A DNA stretch of 62,654 nt from Embleya sp040605455 (GCF_040605455.1 NZ_JBEXCV010000037.1:1-62654), one strand, 5' to 3'. Shown: positions 16,003 through 25,154, counted from the first letter of the stretch. A program made the numbers and translations. The notes: generated by a model from the sequence alone, not told the origin.

Positions 16003-17868
16003 GTGCCCACGCGCCATGACATCCGCAACGTCGCCATCGTCGCCCACGTCGACCACGGCAAGACCACCCTCGTCGACGCCATGCTGAAGCAGGCGGGCAC
16101 GTTCAGTGCCCACCACCAGATGGACGATCGGGTGATGGACTCCAACGACCTGGAGCGCGAGAAGGGCATCACCATTCTCGCGAAGAACACCGCCGTCGCC
16201 TATCACCCGAAGGACGGTGGCCCCACGGTCACCATCAACATCATCGACACACCCGGCCACGCCGACTTCGGCGGAGAGGTGGAGCGCGGCCTGTCGATGG
16301 TGGACGGCGTCGTGCTGCTCGTCGACGCTTCGGAAGGCCCGCTTCCGCAGACCCGCTTCGTGCTCCGCAAGGCGCTCGCGGCGAAGATGCCGGTCATCCT
16401 GTGCATCAACAAGGTCGACCGTCCCGACTCGCGCATCTCCGAGGTCGTCGACGAGACCTACGAGCTGTTCATGGACCTGGACGCGACCGAGGAGCAGATC
16501 GAGTTCCCGATCGTCTACGCGTGCGCGCGGGACGGTGTGGCCACCCTCGTGCGTCCCACGGACGGCACCGTGCCGACCGACAGCGACAGCCTGGAGCCGT
16601 TCTTCCAGGCCATCCTGGACTCCATCCCGGCTCCGGAGTACGACGAGGGCGCACCGCTCCAGGCGCACGTGACCAACCTGGACGCGTCCAACTTCCTCGG
16701 CCGGATCGCACTGTGCCGCGTACACCAGGGCACCATCCGCAAGGGCCAGCAGGCCGCCTGGTGCCGGCACGACGGGACCATCGAGCGGGTCAAGATCACC
16801 GAGCTGCTGATGACCGACCAGCTCGAGCGCAAGCCCGCCGAGGAGGCCGGCCCCGGTGACATCATCGCCATCGCCGGCATCCCGGAGATCATGATCGGCG
16901 ACACCATCGCCGACCCCGAGGACCCGCGTCCGCTGCCGCTGATCACCGTGGACGAGCCCGCGATCTCGATGACCATCGGTACCAACACCTCGCCGCTGGT
17001 CGGCAAGGGCGGCAAGGGCCACAAGGTCACCGCCCGCCTGGTGAAGGACCGCCTCGAGCGCGAACTGGTCGGCAACGTGTCGCTGCGCGTGCTGCCGACC
17101 GAGCGTCCCGACACGTGGGAGGTCCAGGGCCGCGGCGAGCTCGCGCTGGCGATCCTGGTCGAGACCATGCGCCGGGAGGGCTTCGAGCTCACCGTGGGCA
17201 AGCCGCAGGTGGTCACCCGCGAGGTGGGCGGCAAGATCCACGAGCCGGTCGAGCGACTGACCATCGACTCGCCCGAGGAGTACCTCGGCGCGATCACCCA
17301 GCTCCTGGCATCCCGCAAGGGCCGCATGGAGACCATGACCAACCACGGCACCGGCTGGATCCGGATGGAGTTCGTGGTGCCCGCGCGCGGCCTGATCGGC
17401 TTCCGCACCGAGTTCCTCACGGACACCCGGGGCACCGGCATCGCGCACAGCGTGCACGAGGGCTACGAGCCGTGGTTCGGCGAGATCCGGACCCGCAACA
17501 ACGGCTCGCTGGTCGCCGACCGCGCGGGTGTCGCGACGCCGTTCGCGATGATGAACCTGCAAGAGCGCGGCCAAATGTTCGTCGAGCCGACCACCGAGGT
17601 GTACGAGGGCATGATCGTCGGCGAGAACTCGCGCGCCGACGACATGGACGTCAACATCACCAAGGAGAAGAAGCTCACCAACATGCGCTCGTCGACCTCC
17701 GACGAGACCGAGAAGCTGATCCCGCCGCGCAGGCTCTCGCTGGAGCAGGCGCTGGAGTTCTGCCGCGAGGACGAGTGCATCGAGGTGACCCCGGAGACCG
17801 TGCGCATCCGCAAGGTCGTTCTCGATCAGAAGGAGCGTGGCCGCTCGGCCTCGCGCGCCAAGCGCTGA
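16003..17868 (+). CDS. typA: Translational GTPase TypA/BipA
   Basis: A 621-residue ribosome-binding GTPase of the EF-G-like family, involved in ribosome assembly and stress responses. The G-domain motifs are HVDHGKTT (P-loop), DTPGHADFGGEVER (G3) and NKVDRPDSR (G4). Domain II, domain III/V and the TypA-specific C-terminal domain (GTGWIRMEFVVPARGLIGFR, and later NMRSSTSDE) follow. The start is the GTG at 16003, giving PTRHDIRNVAIVAHVDHGK as in other actinobacteria; an ATG at 15922 would add 27 residues. A terminator follows. Its place directly before a peptide-binding lipoprotein locus is conserved in actinobacteria. Confidence 0.97.
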   Translation: MPTRHDIRNVAIVAHVDHGKTTLVDAMLKQAGTFSAHHQMDDRVMDSNDLEREKGITILAKNTAVAYHPKDGGPTVTINIIDTPGHADFGGEVERGLSMVDGVVLLVDASEGPLPQTRFVLRKALAAKMPVILCINKVDRPDSRISEVVDETYELFMDLDATEEQIEFPIVYACARDGVATLVRPTDGTVPTDSDSLEPFFQAILDSIPAPEYDEGAPLQAHVTNLDASNFLGRIALCRVHQGTIRKGQQAAWCRHDGTIERVKITELLMTDQLERKPAEEAGPGDIIAIAGIPEIMIGDTIADPEDPRPLPLITVDEPAISMTIGTNTSPLVGKGGKGHKVTARLVKDRLERELVGNVSLRVLPTERPDTWEVQGRGELALAILVETMRREGFELTVGKPQVVTREVGGKIHEPVERLTIDSPEEYLGAITQLLASRKGRMETMTNHGTGWIRMEFVVPARGLIGFRTEFLTDTRGTGIAHSVHEGYEPWFGEIRTRNNGSLVADRAGVATPFAMMNLQERGQMFVEPTTEVYEGMIVGENSRADDMDVNITKEKKLTNMRSSTSDETEKLIPPRRLSLEQALEFCREDECIEVTPETVRIRKVVLDQKERGRSASRAKR

Positions 17869-17903
17869 TCGGTTGACGGTCGCCGTCGCGCGACCCGAGA
17901 CGA

Positions 17904-17943
17904 GCCGGTGACCTGCGGTCGAACCCGCAGGTCACCGGCTTTT
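17904..17943 (+). terminator. Intrinsic terminator of typA
   Basis: A perfect 15-bp stem (GCCGGTGACCTGCGG and complement, 17904-17918 and 17925-17939) with a 6-base loop is followed by TTTT, 36 bp after the typA stop. This is the most canonical terminator in the window. Confidence 0.9.
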
Positions 17944-18193
17944 CGCATGCCGAGACCAAGTCGATATCTTTGCCCGGTTATATTCGTTATGTTGGCTATG
18001 TGAGCGAAATAATCGATCAATAATCGATCAACTCCGAAGTTCCAAAGAAACGCAAATGTTAATTACTTTCCGTTTCAAGGTTTACTCTGACTGCCTCTTG
18101 ACGTCCGGGTAATTGGGTTGCGAGAGTCCGTGCGGCCACCAAACCAAACGGCACTCGGTCGAACCCGACCTCACCTCGGGGGTATTTGCGGCA
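17944..18193 (+). promoter_or_regulatory. AT-rich leader and probable promoter of the bldK-like operon
   Basis: About 250 bp between the typA terminator and bldKA are strikingly AT-rich for this genome (for example GCAAATGTTAATTACTTTCC). They hold an 11-bp tandem repeat (18008-18029) and a TTGACG hexamer at 18098-18103 that could be a -35 element, though no good -10 is obvious. Such a region probably carries developmental control sites. I could not match a named operator. Confidence 0.5.
18008..18029. repeat. 11-bp tandem repeat in the bldK leader
   Basis: AATAATCGATC occurs twice head to tail, followed by AA. Each copy contains the palindrome ATCGAT. Two sites one helical turn apart are what a cooperative DNA-binding protein would use, so an operator is plausible. 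Confidence 0.65.
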
Positions 18194-19237
18194 ATGACCA
18201 TGCAACCCCAGCTGGTCCCGGAAGCGGGCGGACCCTCGGCTTCAGGGGAACCCGGCGCGATGCTCGACAAGACGGGCGTCGGCGCCGTACCGAAAGAGAT
18301 AGTGGGGCGCTCGCCGAGCCAACTGGCCTGGCGGCGTTTCCGCAAGGATCGTATCGGTATGGTCTCGACGGCCATAGTTATTTTCTTTTTCGTGATCGCT
18401 TTTGCCGCGCCCTTGATCTCGAAGCTGTACGGAAAGAACCCGTACACGCGTTACGGCCAGACCGAGCCCGGGCTGCTCAACTCTCGCGGCTTCCCGATCG
18501 CGCCCAACGGCGGCATGTCCGGGGACTACTGGTTCGGCATCGAGCCGACGCTGGGTCGGGACGTGCTGACCCAGCTCGTCTACGGCATCCGGACGTCCCT
18601 GTTGCTCGCGATCATCGTGGTCCTGATCGTCACGATCACGGGCACCATCCTGGGGATCACGGCCGGCTACCTCGGCGGCCGGACCGACTATGTGATCAGT
18701 CGGGTCATCGACACCCTCCTGGCGATGCCCTCGCAGCTGTTCTTCATTGCCTTCACGCCGATCGCCCTCGCACTGTTCGTGAGCGACCGCGAGACCACGC
18801 CGGCCTGGCTGAGGGCCACGGCGCTGATCATCGTGCTGTCGATATTCGGCTGGACCCGGATCGCCCGCATCCTGCGTGGGCAGGTGCTGTCGATGCGTGA
18901 ACGCGAGTTCATCGAAGCCGCCAAGATCAGCGGCGCGAGCTCCAAGCGGATCATCTTTCGCGAGCTCCTGCCCAATCTGTGGACCCCGATCCTGATCGTC
19001 GCGACGATCGAGGTGCCGACCTACGTCACCACCGAGGCCGCACTCTCCTTTCTCGGCGTCGGCATGACGGAGCCGACCCCCGACTGGGGCCGGATGATCC
19101 ACAAGGGCTTCGAGAACATGCAGAGCGACGTCACGTACATGGCCTTCCCGGCCGCCGCGATGGTGCTCTTCGTGCTCGCCTTCAACCTCTTCGGCGACTC
19201 GGTTCGCGACGCGCTGGACCCCAAGGCCAACCGGTGA
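18194..19237 (+). CDS. bldKA: Oligopeptide ABC transporter permease, OppC type (BldKA-like)
   Basis: A 347-residue inner-membrane permease of a peptide importer. The N-terminal cytoplasmic segment (about 1-50) precedes a first helix (STAIVIFFFVIAFAAPLI), a long external loop with YWFGIEPTLGRDVL, and five further helices. The ATPase-contact loop EAAKISGASSKRIIFRELLPN is intact. The gene lies first in the order permease-lipoprotein-permease-ATPase-ATPase, which matches bldKABCDE of Streptomyces, an importer needed for aerial mycelium formation. ATG 18194 is chosen; another ATG lies at 18200. The first 60 codons contain codons rare here (two ATA, plus GTT, ATT, TTT and AAA), unlike the rest of the gene. 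Confidence 0.88.
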   Translation: MTMQPQLVPEAGGPSASGEPGAMLDKTGVGAVPKEIVGRSPSQLAWRRFRKDRIGMVSTAIVIFFFVIAFAAPLISKLYGKNPYTRYGQTEPGLLNSRGFPIAPNGGMSGDYWFGIEPTLGRDVLTQLVYGIRTSLLLAIIVVLIVTITGTILGITAGYLGGRTDYVISRVIDTLLAMPSQLFFIAFTPIALALFVSDRETTPAWLRATALIIVLSIFGWTRIARILRGQVLSMREREFIEAAKISGASSKRIIFRELLPNLWTPILIVATIEVPTYVTTEAALSFLGVGMTEPTPDWGRMIHKGFENMQSDVTYMAFPAAAMVLFVLAFNLFGDSVRDALDPKANR

Positions 19238-19369
19238 CGGACAGCGGTCGCCCTCCGGGCCGACGCGCGTAAACCGCATCCCGTCGCGGCCTTCAAGTCT
19301 GCTTCTGGCACTTCCTGCACGCCGTAAGGCACAGCCGGGTGAACCCGGATTTCCTAACGAGGGGATTAC

Positions 19370-21133
19370 ATGAAAACGACGGGGAAGCACCGGTTCGCCG
19401 CGTTGCTCGCAGTGGGGGCCCTCGCGGCCTCGGCGTCCGCGTGCAGCAGCGGTGGCGGGGACGAGAAGGAAGAGCAGGGCAAGCCGCAGGCCAAGACCGC
19501 GGCGGTCTCCGTGGGTACGGCTGCGGACTCGAAGGGGCCCGCTCCCGAGATCCCCGGGGCCAAGAAGGGTGGGGTCGCCGGCGTCCTCAACCGAAGCGGC
19601 TTCTCCCACCTCGACCCGCAGCGCACGTATGTCAGCAACCTGATGACCATCTCCGAACTGGTCTCCCGGCGCCTGACCTTCTACAAGAAGGAGGGCGACA
19701 AGACCACGCTCGTCGGCGACTTGGCCACGGACCCGGGCAGCACCACCGACGGTGGCAAAACCTGGAAGTTCACCCTGAAGGACAACCTCAAGTACGAGGA
19801 CGGCTCGCCGATCGTCGCGGCGGACGTCAAGTACGGAGTGGAACGTTCCTTCCACAAGCCCTACAACCAGGGCCCCAAGTGGGTGCAGCAGTGGCTCACC
19901 GGCACCGAGAACTACTTCGAGGCCTACGAAGGCCCGTTCAACGGCAAGGAGTTGGGCCCGGACAAGATCGAGGTGCCCGACGCGAAGACGATCATCTTCA
20001 AGTTGACCGAGGCGCACCCCGACTTCCCGTTCGCGGTCGCCATGGGTACCTCGTCGCCGATGCCCAAGGCCAAGGAGACCAAGGACGACAACGACCGCAA
20101 GCCGTTCGCGAGCGGTCCCTACAAGGTCACCTCGCACGAGCCGGACAAGTCTCTGGTGCTCGACAAGAACCCGAACTGGGACCCGGCCACCGACGCGATC
20201 CGGCACCAGTACGTGGACCAGTTCAAGTTCGAGCTCGGGGTCACGGCTCCGCAGCAGTTCCAGCGGCTGACCGCCGCGGCCGGCAGTGACGCCGCCGCGT
20301 TCACCCTCAACGAGCGCCCCGACGCCAACTTCGCGCAGCAGATCGCGACCGACCCGGCACTCAAGAACCGGGTCACCGACGCCGTGGGCCCGTACACGAA
20401 CCGCTGGGACATCAACAACAAGCGGATCACCGACGTCAACGTGCGCAAGGCGATGCTGACCGCGTTCCCGCGCAACTCGGCCCGACTGGCCGAGGGCGGC
20501 CCGACCGCCGGCGACTTCGCGAACTCGCTCGCGTCGGTGACGCAGCTCGGCTTCGCGCCGTACAAGAGCCTGTTCGACGGTCTGCCGCCGGACGGTGACC
20601 AGGCCAAGGCCAAGCAGATGTTGGAAGCGGCGGGCAAGGTCGGCCAGAAGGTCGTCTTCTGCTTCACCACGTCCAAGACCCAGCAGGAGCGTGCGCTGCC
20701 CATCATCGACTCGCTGAACAAGGCGGGCTTCCAGATGGAGCGCAAGGAGATCTCCGACAAGGAGTACTACGACGTCATCGGCAAGTTGGACACTCCCTGC
20801 GACCTGTACTGGGCCGGCTGGGGCGCGGACTGGCCGACCGGTGCCACCGTCTACACCCCGGTCTTCGACGGTCGCAAGGTCACCGACGACGGTGAGAACT
20901 ACTCGCAGTACAACAACCCGAGCGTGAACGCGGAGATCGACCGGATCCTCAAGATCACGGATGTGAACCAGCAGGCCGTCGAGTGGATGAAGCTGGACCA
21001 GAAGATCATGGAGGACGTGCCGACGATCCCGTACCTGTACCAGCGGCACCGTCTCGTCTACGGCCCGCAGATCGGTGGGGCCGGGCTGAACATCCACGGT
21101 GCGATCGACCTGCACAACATCTTCGTCAAGTAG
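19370..21133 (+). CDS. bldKB: Peptide-binding lipoprotein (BldKB-like), SBP_bac_5 family
   Basis: A 587-residue extracellular solute-binding lipoprotein. The signal peptide ends at SASAC with Cys25 as the lipid-modified residue, followed by a flexible linker rich in Ser, Gly, Glu and Lys. The family 5 domain starts near 60 (GGVAGVLNRSGFSHLDPQRT) and includes the typical DGKTWKFTLKDNLKYEDGSPIVAADVKYGVERS segment and a C-terminal VPTIPYLYQRHRLVYGPQIGG. It captures oligopeptides for the flanking permeases; in Streptomyces BldKB is proposed to bind an extracellular signal that triggers differentiation. A GAGGGG ribosome binding site precedes ATG 19370. Its position after typA corresponds to lpqW in mycobacteria. 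Confidence 0.9.
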   Translation: MKTTGKHRFAALLAVGALAASASACSSGGGDEKEEQGKPQAKTAAVSVGTAADSKGPAPEIPGAKKGGVAGVLNRSGFSHLDPQRTYVSNLMTISELVSRRLTFYKKEGDKTTLVGDLATDPGSTTDGGKTWKFTLKDNLKYEDGSPIVAADVKYGVERSFHKPYNQGPKWVQQWLTGTENYFEAYEGPFNGKELGPDKIEVPDAKTIIFKLTEAHPDFPFAVAMGTSSPMPKAKETKDDNDRKPFASGPYKVTSHEPDKSLVLDKNPNWDPATDAIRHQYVDQFKFELGVTAPQQFQRLTAAAGSDAAAFTLNERPDANFAQQIATDPALKNRVTDAVGPYTNRWDINNKRITDVNVRKAMLTAFPRNSARLAEGGPTAGDFANSLASVTQLGFAPYKSLFDGLPPDGDQAKAKQMLEAAGKVGQKVVFCFTTSKTQQERALPIIDSLNKAGFQMERKEISDKEYYDVIGKLDTPCDLYWAGWGADWPTGATVYTPVFDGRKVTDDGENYSQYNNPSVNAEIDRILKITDVNQQAVEWMKLDQKIMEDVPTIPYLYQRHRLVYGPQIGGAGLNIHGAIDLHNIFVK

Positions 21134-21262
21134 TAGCCGTCAGCCCCTCTTCCGGTTGATCCGACGGTGAAGCGTTCGGTCCGGGACCCCGAGACGGGGT
21201 CCCGGACCGACGCGGCGGGACGGATCCACCCCCTGGGCACATCGCGGAGGAAGCCCGGCCTC

Positions 21263-22249
21263 ATGCTTCGATTCCTGGTCCGTCGGCTGATCGGCGTAGT
21301 GGCGATCCTGCTCGTCGTCAGCGGCATCACCTTCTATCTCTTCTTCGCGGCCTCCGGCGCCGACGACGTCGTACGACTTTCGTGCGGTCGCAACTGCACC
21401 CCGGAGATGCGCGAAGTCGTCCGGCAGAACCTCGGCCTGGACAAATCCCTCATCGAACAGTTCTGGATCTTCATCTCGGGGATCTTCACCGGACGTACCA
21501 TCGGTGACAACGTGTGCGACGCGCCGTGCCTGGGCTACTCGTTCGCCAACAACGAGAACGTCTTCGACAAGTTGGCCGACCGTTTCCCGGTGACCCTGTC
21601 GCTCGCGATCGGCGCGATCCTGCTGAGCATTACGATCGGCATCGGGATGGGCGTGTTGGCCGCGCTCAAGCGCGGCAAGACCACGGACAAGGTGGCCACC
21701 AGCGTTGCGCTGCTCAGTGGCTCCGCCCCGATCTACGTCCTGGGCCCGCTGTTCATCTACGTCTTCGTACAGCAACTCGGATGGCTCGACCGCCCGACGG
21801 ACCCCCCATCGTTTTTCGGTGATCCCGGAGGATGGGCGTCCGCGTTGCTGCTGCCGTGGGTGTGTCTGATGACCATCCATATGGCGATGTACTGCCGCCT
21901 CACCAGATCCACGATGGTCGACGTGTTGTCCGAGGACTACGTCCGAACACTCAAGGCCAAGGGCCTGTCCGGGCGTAGCGTTTACCTCAAACACGCGTTC
22001 CGCGGCGCGCTCAGCCCGATCGTCACCGTGCTCGGCGTCGACATCGGCGTCTTGATGAGCGGCACGATCATCACCGAGTCCACTTTCAGCCTGCACGGTA
22101 TCGGCATGCTCGCGGTGTCCTCGGTGGTCGACTCCGACCTGCCGATGATGATGGGCGTGGTGATGGTCGCGGCCACCTTCACGATGCTCGCGAACCTCGC
22201 GGTGGACATGGCCTATGTGGCCATCGACCCCCGGGTGCGGCTGTCATGA
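21263..22249 (+). CDS. bldKC: Oligopeptide ABC transporter permease, OppB type (BldKC-like)
   Basis: A 328-residue permease with six predicted helices, starting MLRFLVRRLIGVVAILLVVSG. The extracellular loop after helix 1 contains two Cys pairs (SCGRNC and NVCDAPC), which may form disulfides. The cytoplasmic EAA-type loop is DYVRTLKAKGLSGRSVYLKHAFRG. ATG 21263 is preferred because GGAGG lies 12 bases upstream and the upstream extension from 21167 is not membrane-like. It would pair with BldKA to form the channel. It follows the lipoprotein gene by 129 bp with no terminator and precedes the ATPase by 13 bp. Confidence 0.9.
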   Translation: MLRFLVRRLIGVVAILLVVSGITFYLFFAASGADDVVRLSCGRNCTPEMREVVRQNLGLDKSLIEQFWIFISGIFTGRTIGDNVCDAPCLGYSFANNENVFDKLADRFPVTLSLAIGAILLSITIGIGMGVLAALKRGKTTDKVATSVALLSGSAPIYVLGPLFIYVFVQQLGWLDRPTDPPSFFGDPGGWASALLLPWVCLMTIHMAMYCRLTRSTMVDVLSEDYVRTLKAKGLSGRSVYLKHAFRGALSPIVTVLGVDIGVLMSGTIITESTFSLHGIGMLAVSSVVDSDLPMMMGVVMVAATFTMLANLAVDMAYVAIDPRVRLS

Positions 22250-22262
22250 CGGGCGGCCCGCG

Positions 22263-23483
22263 ATGAGACTGCGCCGCGGCGCTGCCACGAGCCCCGCCCC
22301 ATCCGAAGCGTCCACCAAGCCCACCACCGCCGCGACATCCACGGATGCCACGGTCTCCGACGAACAGGCCCAGGAGCAGGACATGGCCGCCGGCACCGAC
22401 ACCACCGACGGCACCGCGAGTCTGGTCAAGCAGCGGGATTCGAGCCCGTCCGGCGACCGGCCCGACGCGTTCTTGTCGGTCCGCGACCTACAGGTCCACT
22501 TCACCACCGAGGACGGCGTGGTCAAGGCCGTCGACGGGTTGTCCTTCGACGTCGAGAAGGGTCGCACGCTCGGCATCGTCGGCGAGTCCGGATCGGGTAA
22601 GTCGGTCTCCTCGCTGACCATCCTGGGGCTGCACAACCGCGAGCGGACCAGGATCGAGGGCGAGATCCGGTTCGACGGCCACGAGTTGGTCAGGATGCCC
22701 GAGCGCAAGCTGCGCGACCTGCGCGGGCGACGGATCTCGATGATCTTCCAGGACCCGCTGACTGCGCTGTCGCCGTTCTACACGGTCGGCGAGCAGATCG
22801 CCGAGTCCTACCGCCGGCATACGGGCGCCAATCGGCATGACGCGCACGCGCGGGCCATCGAGATGCTGGACCGGGTCGGGATCCCCAATCCCAAGACCCG
22901 CGTGAACGACTATCCGCACCACTTCTCCGGTGGTATGCGCCAGCGCGCGATGATCGCGATGTCCCTGGTCTGCGACCCCGACCTGCTGATCGCCGACGAG
23001 CCGACGACCGCGCTCGACGTGACGGTCCAGGCGCAGATCCTCGATCTGTTGCGGGACCTCCAGGACGAGTTCGGCACCGCGATCCTGTTCATCACGCACG
23101 ACCTCGGCGTGATCGCGTCGATGGCGCACGACGTGCTGGTGATGTACGCGGGGCGCAGCGTGGAGAGGGGCACCGTGCGCGAGGTGCTGAAGAACCCCCG
23201 GCACCCGTACACGTGGGGGTTGCTGTCCTCGATGCCCAACCTGTCGGGCGACGTCGACATCCCGCTGCGGCCGGTGCGCGGCACCCCGCCGAGCCTGCTG
23301 GCGCCGCCCTCGGGCTGCCCGTTCCACCCGCGGTGCGACTACGTCGACGCGGTGGGTGGCGATCGGTGCTCGACCGAGCGCCCGCCGCTCGCCCTGGTGG
23401 ACGGCCGAGGTGCCGCGTGCCACCTGAGCGCCGAGGACAAGCAGCGGATCTTCATCGACGACGTCCGTCCGCTGCTGGGCTGA
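22263..23483 (+). CDS. bldKD: Peptide ABC transporter ATPase, OppD type (BldKD-like)
   Basis: A 406-residue ATPase powering the importer. Walker A is GESGSGKS (about 107-114), the signature is FSGGMRQR (about 221), and Walker B is LLIADEP (about 241) followed by TTALD. The C-terminal oligopeptide-transporter extension has the Cys-containing SGCPFHPRCDY motif that may hold an Fe-S cluster in some homologues. The first 60 residues are Ala/Thr-rich low complexity; an alternative ATG at 22383 has an ideal AGGAG six bases upstream and would give 366 residues, so the true start may be there. It reads 13 bp after the permease gene. Confidence 0.9.
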   Translation: MRLRRGAATSPAPSEASTKPTTAATSTDATVSDEQAQEQDMAAGTDTTDGTASLVKQRDSSPSGDRPDAFLSVRDLQVHFTTEDGVVKAVDGLSFDVEKGRTLGIVGESGSGKSVSSLTILGLHNRERTRIEGEIRFDGHELVRMPERKLRDLRGRRISMIFQDPLTALSPFYTVGEQIAESYRRHTGANRHDAHARAIEMLDRVGIPNPKTRVNDYPHHFSGGMRQRAMIAMSLVCDPDLLIADEPTTALDVTVQAQILDLLRDLQDEFGTAILFITHDLGVIASMAHDVLVMYAGRSVERGTVREVLKNPRHPYTWGLLSSMPNLSGDVDIPLRPVRGTPPSLLAPPSGCPFHPRCDYVDAVGGDRCSTERPPLALVDGRGAACHLSAEDKQRIFIDDVRPLLG

Positions 23484-23528
23484 CCGCCCCAGCCCGGCCG
23501 ACGACGGTAGAAAGCAGGAGTAACGACG

Positions 23529-24662
23529 ATGACCGAGACGATCAGCGAGTCCCCGGCGCCGACCCCGGACCCGGCGCCCGAGTCGCCCGGCGAGCCGCTG
23601 CTCGACGTGCGGGGCCTGGTCAAGTACTTCCCCGTCAAGGGGGGCGGCCTGGTCCGCCGCAAGATGCTCCAGGTGCGCGCGGTGGACGGGATCGACCTGT
23701 CGGTCGCGGCGGGGGAGAGCGTGGGCCTGGTCGGCGAGTCCGGTTGCGGCAAGTCCACGACCGGCCGGCTGATCAGCCGGCTGCTCGAACCCTCCGGCGG
23801 CACGATCCGCTACGACGGCAAGGACATCACGCACGCAACCCGGCGGCAGATCGCGCCGATCCGCACCGAGATCCAGATGATCTTCCAGGACCCGTACTCG
23901 TCGCTGAACCCGCGACAGACGGTGGGCGCGATCATCGCGTCGCCGATGGAGGTCAACGGGATCGCTCCCGAGGGTGGCCGAAAAAAGCGGGTTCAGGAGC
24001 TCCTCGAACGTGTGGGCCTGAACCCCGAGCACTACAACCGCTTCCCGCACGAGTTCTCCGGCGGGCAGCGCCAGCGGATCGGTATCGCCCGCGCGCTGGC
24101 GCTGCAACCGAGGCTGATCGTGGCCGACGAACCGGTCTCCGCGCTCGACGTGTCGATCCAGGCCCAGGTGATCAACCTGCTCCAGGGCCTGCAACGGGAC
24201 CTGGGCATCGCGTTCGTGTTCATCGCGCACGACCTCGCGGTGGTCCGGCACTTCTCCCAGCGGGTCGCGGTGATGTACCTCGGCAAGATCGTGGAGATCG
24301 CCGACCGCACCTCGCTGTACTCCAACCCGCACCACCCGTACACGCACACGCTGCTGGCCGCAGTGCCGGAAGCGGACCCGGACAAGGGCGCGAACCGGAC
24401 ACGTGTGCACGCCTTCGGCGACATGCCCAGTCCGATCAACCCGCCGTCGGGTTGCCGGTTCCGCACTCGCTGCCCCAAGGCGCAAGACGTGTGCGCGAAC
24501 GAAGAGCCGCCGCTGATCGAGATCGAGACCCTGCTGGAGGGTCATCGCGTCGCGTGCCACTTTCCCGGACCACTGGAGGCCACCGCGAAGGCGGAGGAGA
24601 TCATGCCCGAGGAGCGAATCGAAGCGGCTCTGGAAGCGGGGATCATTTCCGACCCTCAGTAA
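23529..24662 (+). CDS. bldKE: Peptide ABC transporter ATPase, OppF type (BldKE-like)
   Basis: A 377-residue second ATPase of the importer. Walker A is GESGCGKS (69-76), the signature FSGGQRQR (about 176), Walker B LIVADEPVSALD (about 197), and the C-terminal part has SGCRFRTRCPKA. The start ATG 23529 has AGGAG upstream. The tail after residue 350 is an acidic/Ala helix not seen in all OppF proteins. The gene closes the operon and is followed by a strong terminator, so the five bldK-like genes form one unit separate from the next importer. Confidence 0.92.
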   Translation: MTETISESPAPTPDPAPESPGEPLLDVRGLVKYFPVKGGGLVRRKMLQVRAVDGIDLSVAAGESVGLVGESGCGKSTTGRLISRLLEPSGGTIRYDGKDITHATRRQIAPIRTEIQMIFQDPYSSLNPRQTVGAIIASPMEVNGIAPEGGRKKRVQELLERVGLNPEHYNRFPHEFSGGQRQRIGIARALALQPRLIVADEPVSALDVSIQAQVINLLQGLQRDLGIAFVFIAHDLAVVRHFSQRVAVMYLGKIVEIADRTSLYSNPHHPYTHTLLAAVPEADPDKGANRTRVHAFGDMPSPINPPSGCRFRTRCPKAQDVCANEEPPLIEIETLLEGHRVACHFPGPLEATAKAEEIMPEERIEAALEAGIISDPQ

Positions 24663-24688
24663 CGGCCGGTTGTTATATCGCAGTCGCG

Positions 24689-24723
24689 AACGGGATGCCA
24701 CCGATTTGGTGGCATCCCGTTTT
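24689..24723 (+). terminator. Intrinsic terminator of the bldK-like operon
   Basis: A perfect 14-bp stem (AACGGGATGCCACC and complement, 24689-24702 and 24708-24721) with loop GATTT is followed by TTC, 26 bp after the last stop. Confidence 0.88.
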
Positions 24724-25154
24724 CGTGCTTTCCTTGCAGGTCAGCTACGCGCGTTGAACCGTTGCCGGCAACCGGTCCGCGCCGTCTCGATCGACCGTGT
24801 TCGGTCACGCTCGGTAGCGTTTCTCGCCTGTCGAGACGAGGAAGGGGCGTCCTAGGGGTGTTCGCTCATCGGACTGTATGCTCCGGACAGCGGTGCATGG
24901 TGTCCGTTTGATACGGCTTCGTTACTGGTCTCAAATGTCTGGGTTTCGAGATTGATCATAGATTTACGTGATCAAACTGAAACCTGCAGGGGATTGGTAG
25001 CAGCCAATCGGTGACGGATAGTGGATCCGCTTGTGCTCGGAACCTGGTCATGCGCTCGGGGGCGCCGACTCTACGAGCAGCTGTGACGGAAGCTTCCCGC
25101 TTGGAAGCCCCGTTGCACTTCACTTCGGTAGTGATTTCCATGAGGAGGCAACCC
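24724..25154 (+). other. 431-bp leader region of the second peptide importer
   Basis: No gene is visible here. The part from about 24895 to 25010 is AT-richer than average and contains an inverted repeat at 24952-24975. The segment before the lipoprotein gene ends with GAGGAGG eight bases before its ATG. Promoter elements cannot be assigned with certainty. Confidence 0.5.
24952..24975. promoter_or_regulatory. Inverted repeat TTGATCA-N10-TGATCAA, candidate operator
   Basis: Seven-base perfect arms separated by 10 bases make two half-sites 17 bp centre to centre in an AT-rich stretch 180 bp upstream of the lipoprotein gene. This geometry fits a dimeric helix-turn-helix regulator. GATCAA also occurs in the repeats before bldKA, so a shared regulator is possible but unproven. 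Confidence 0.45.
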
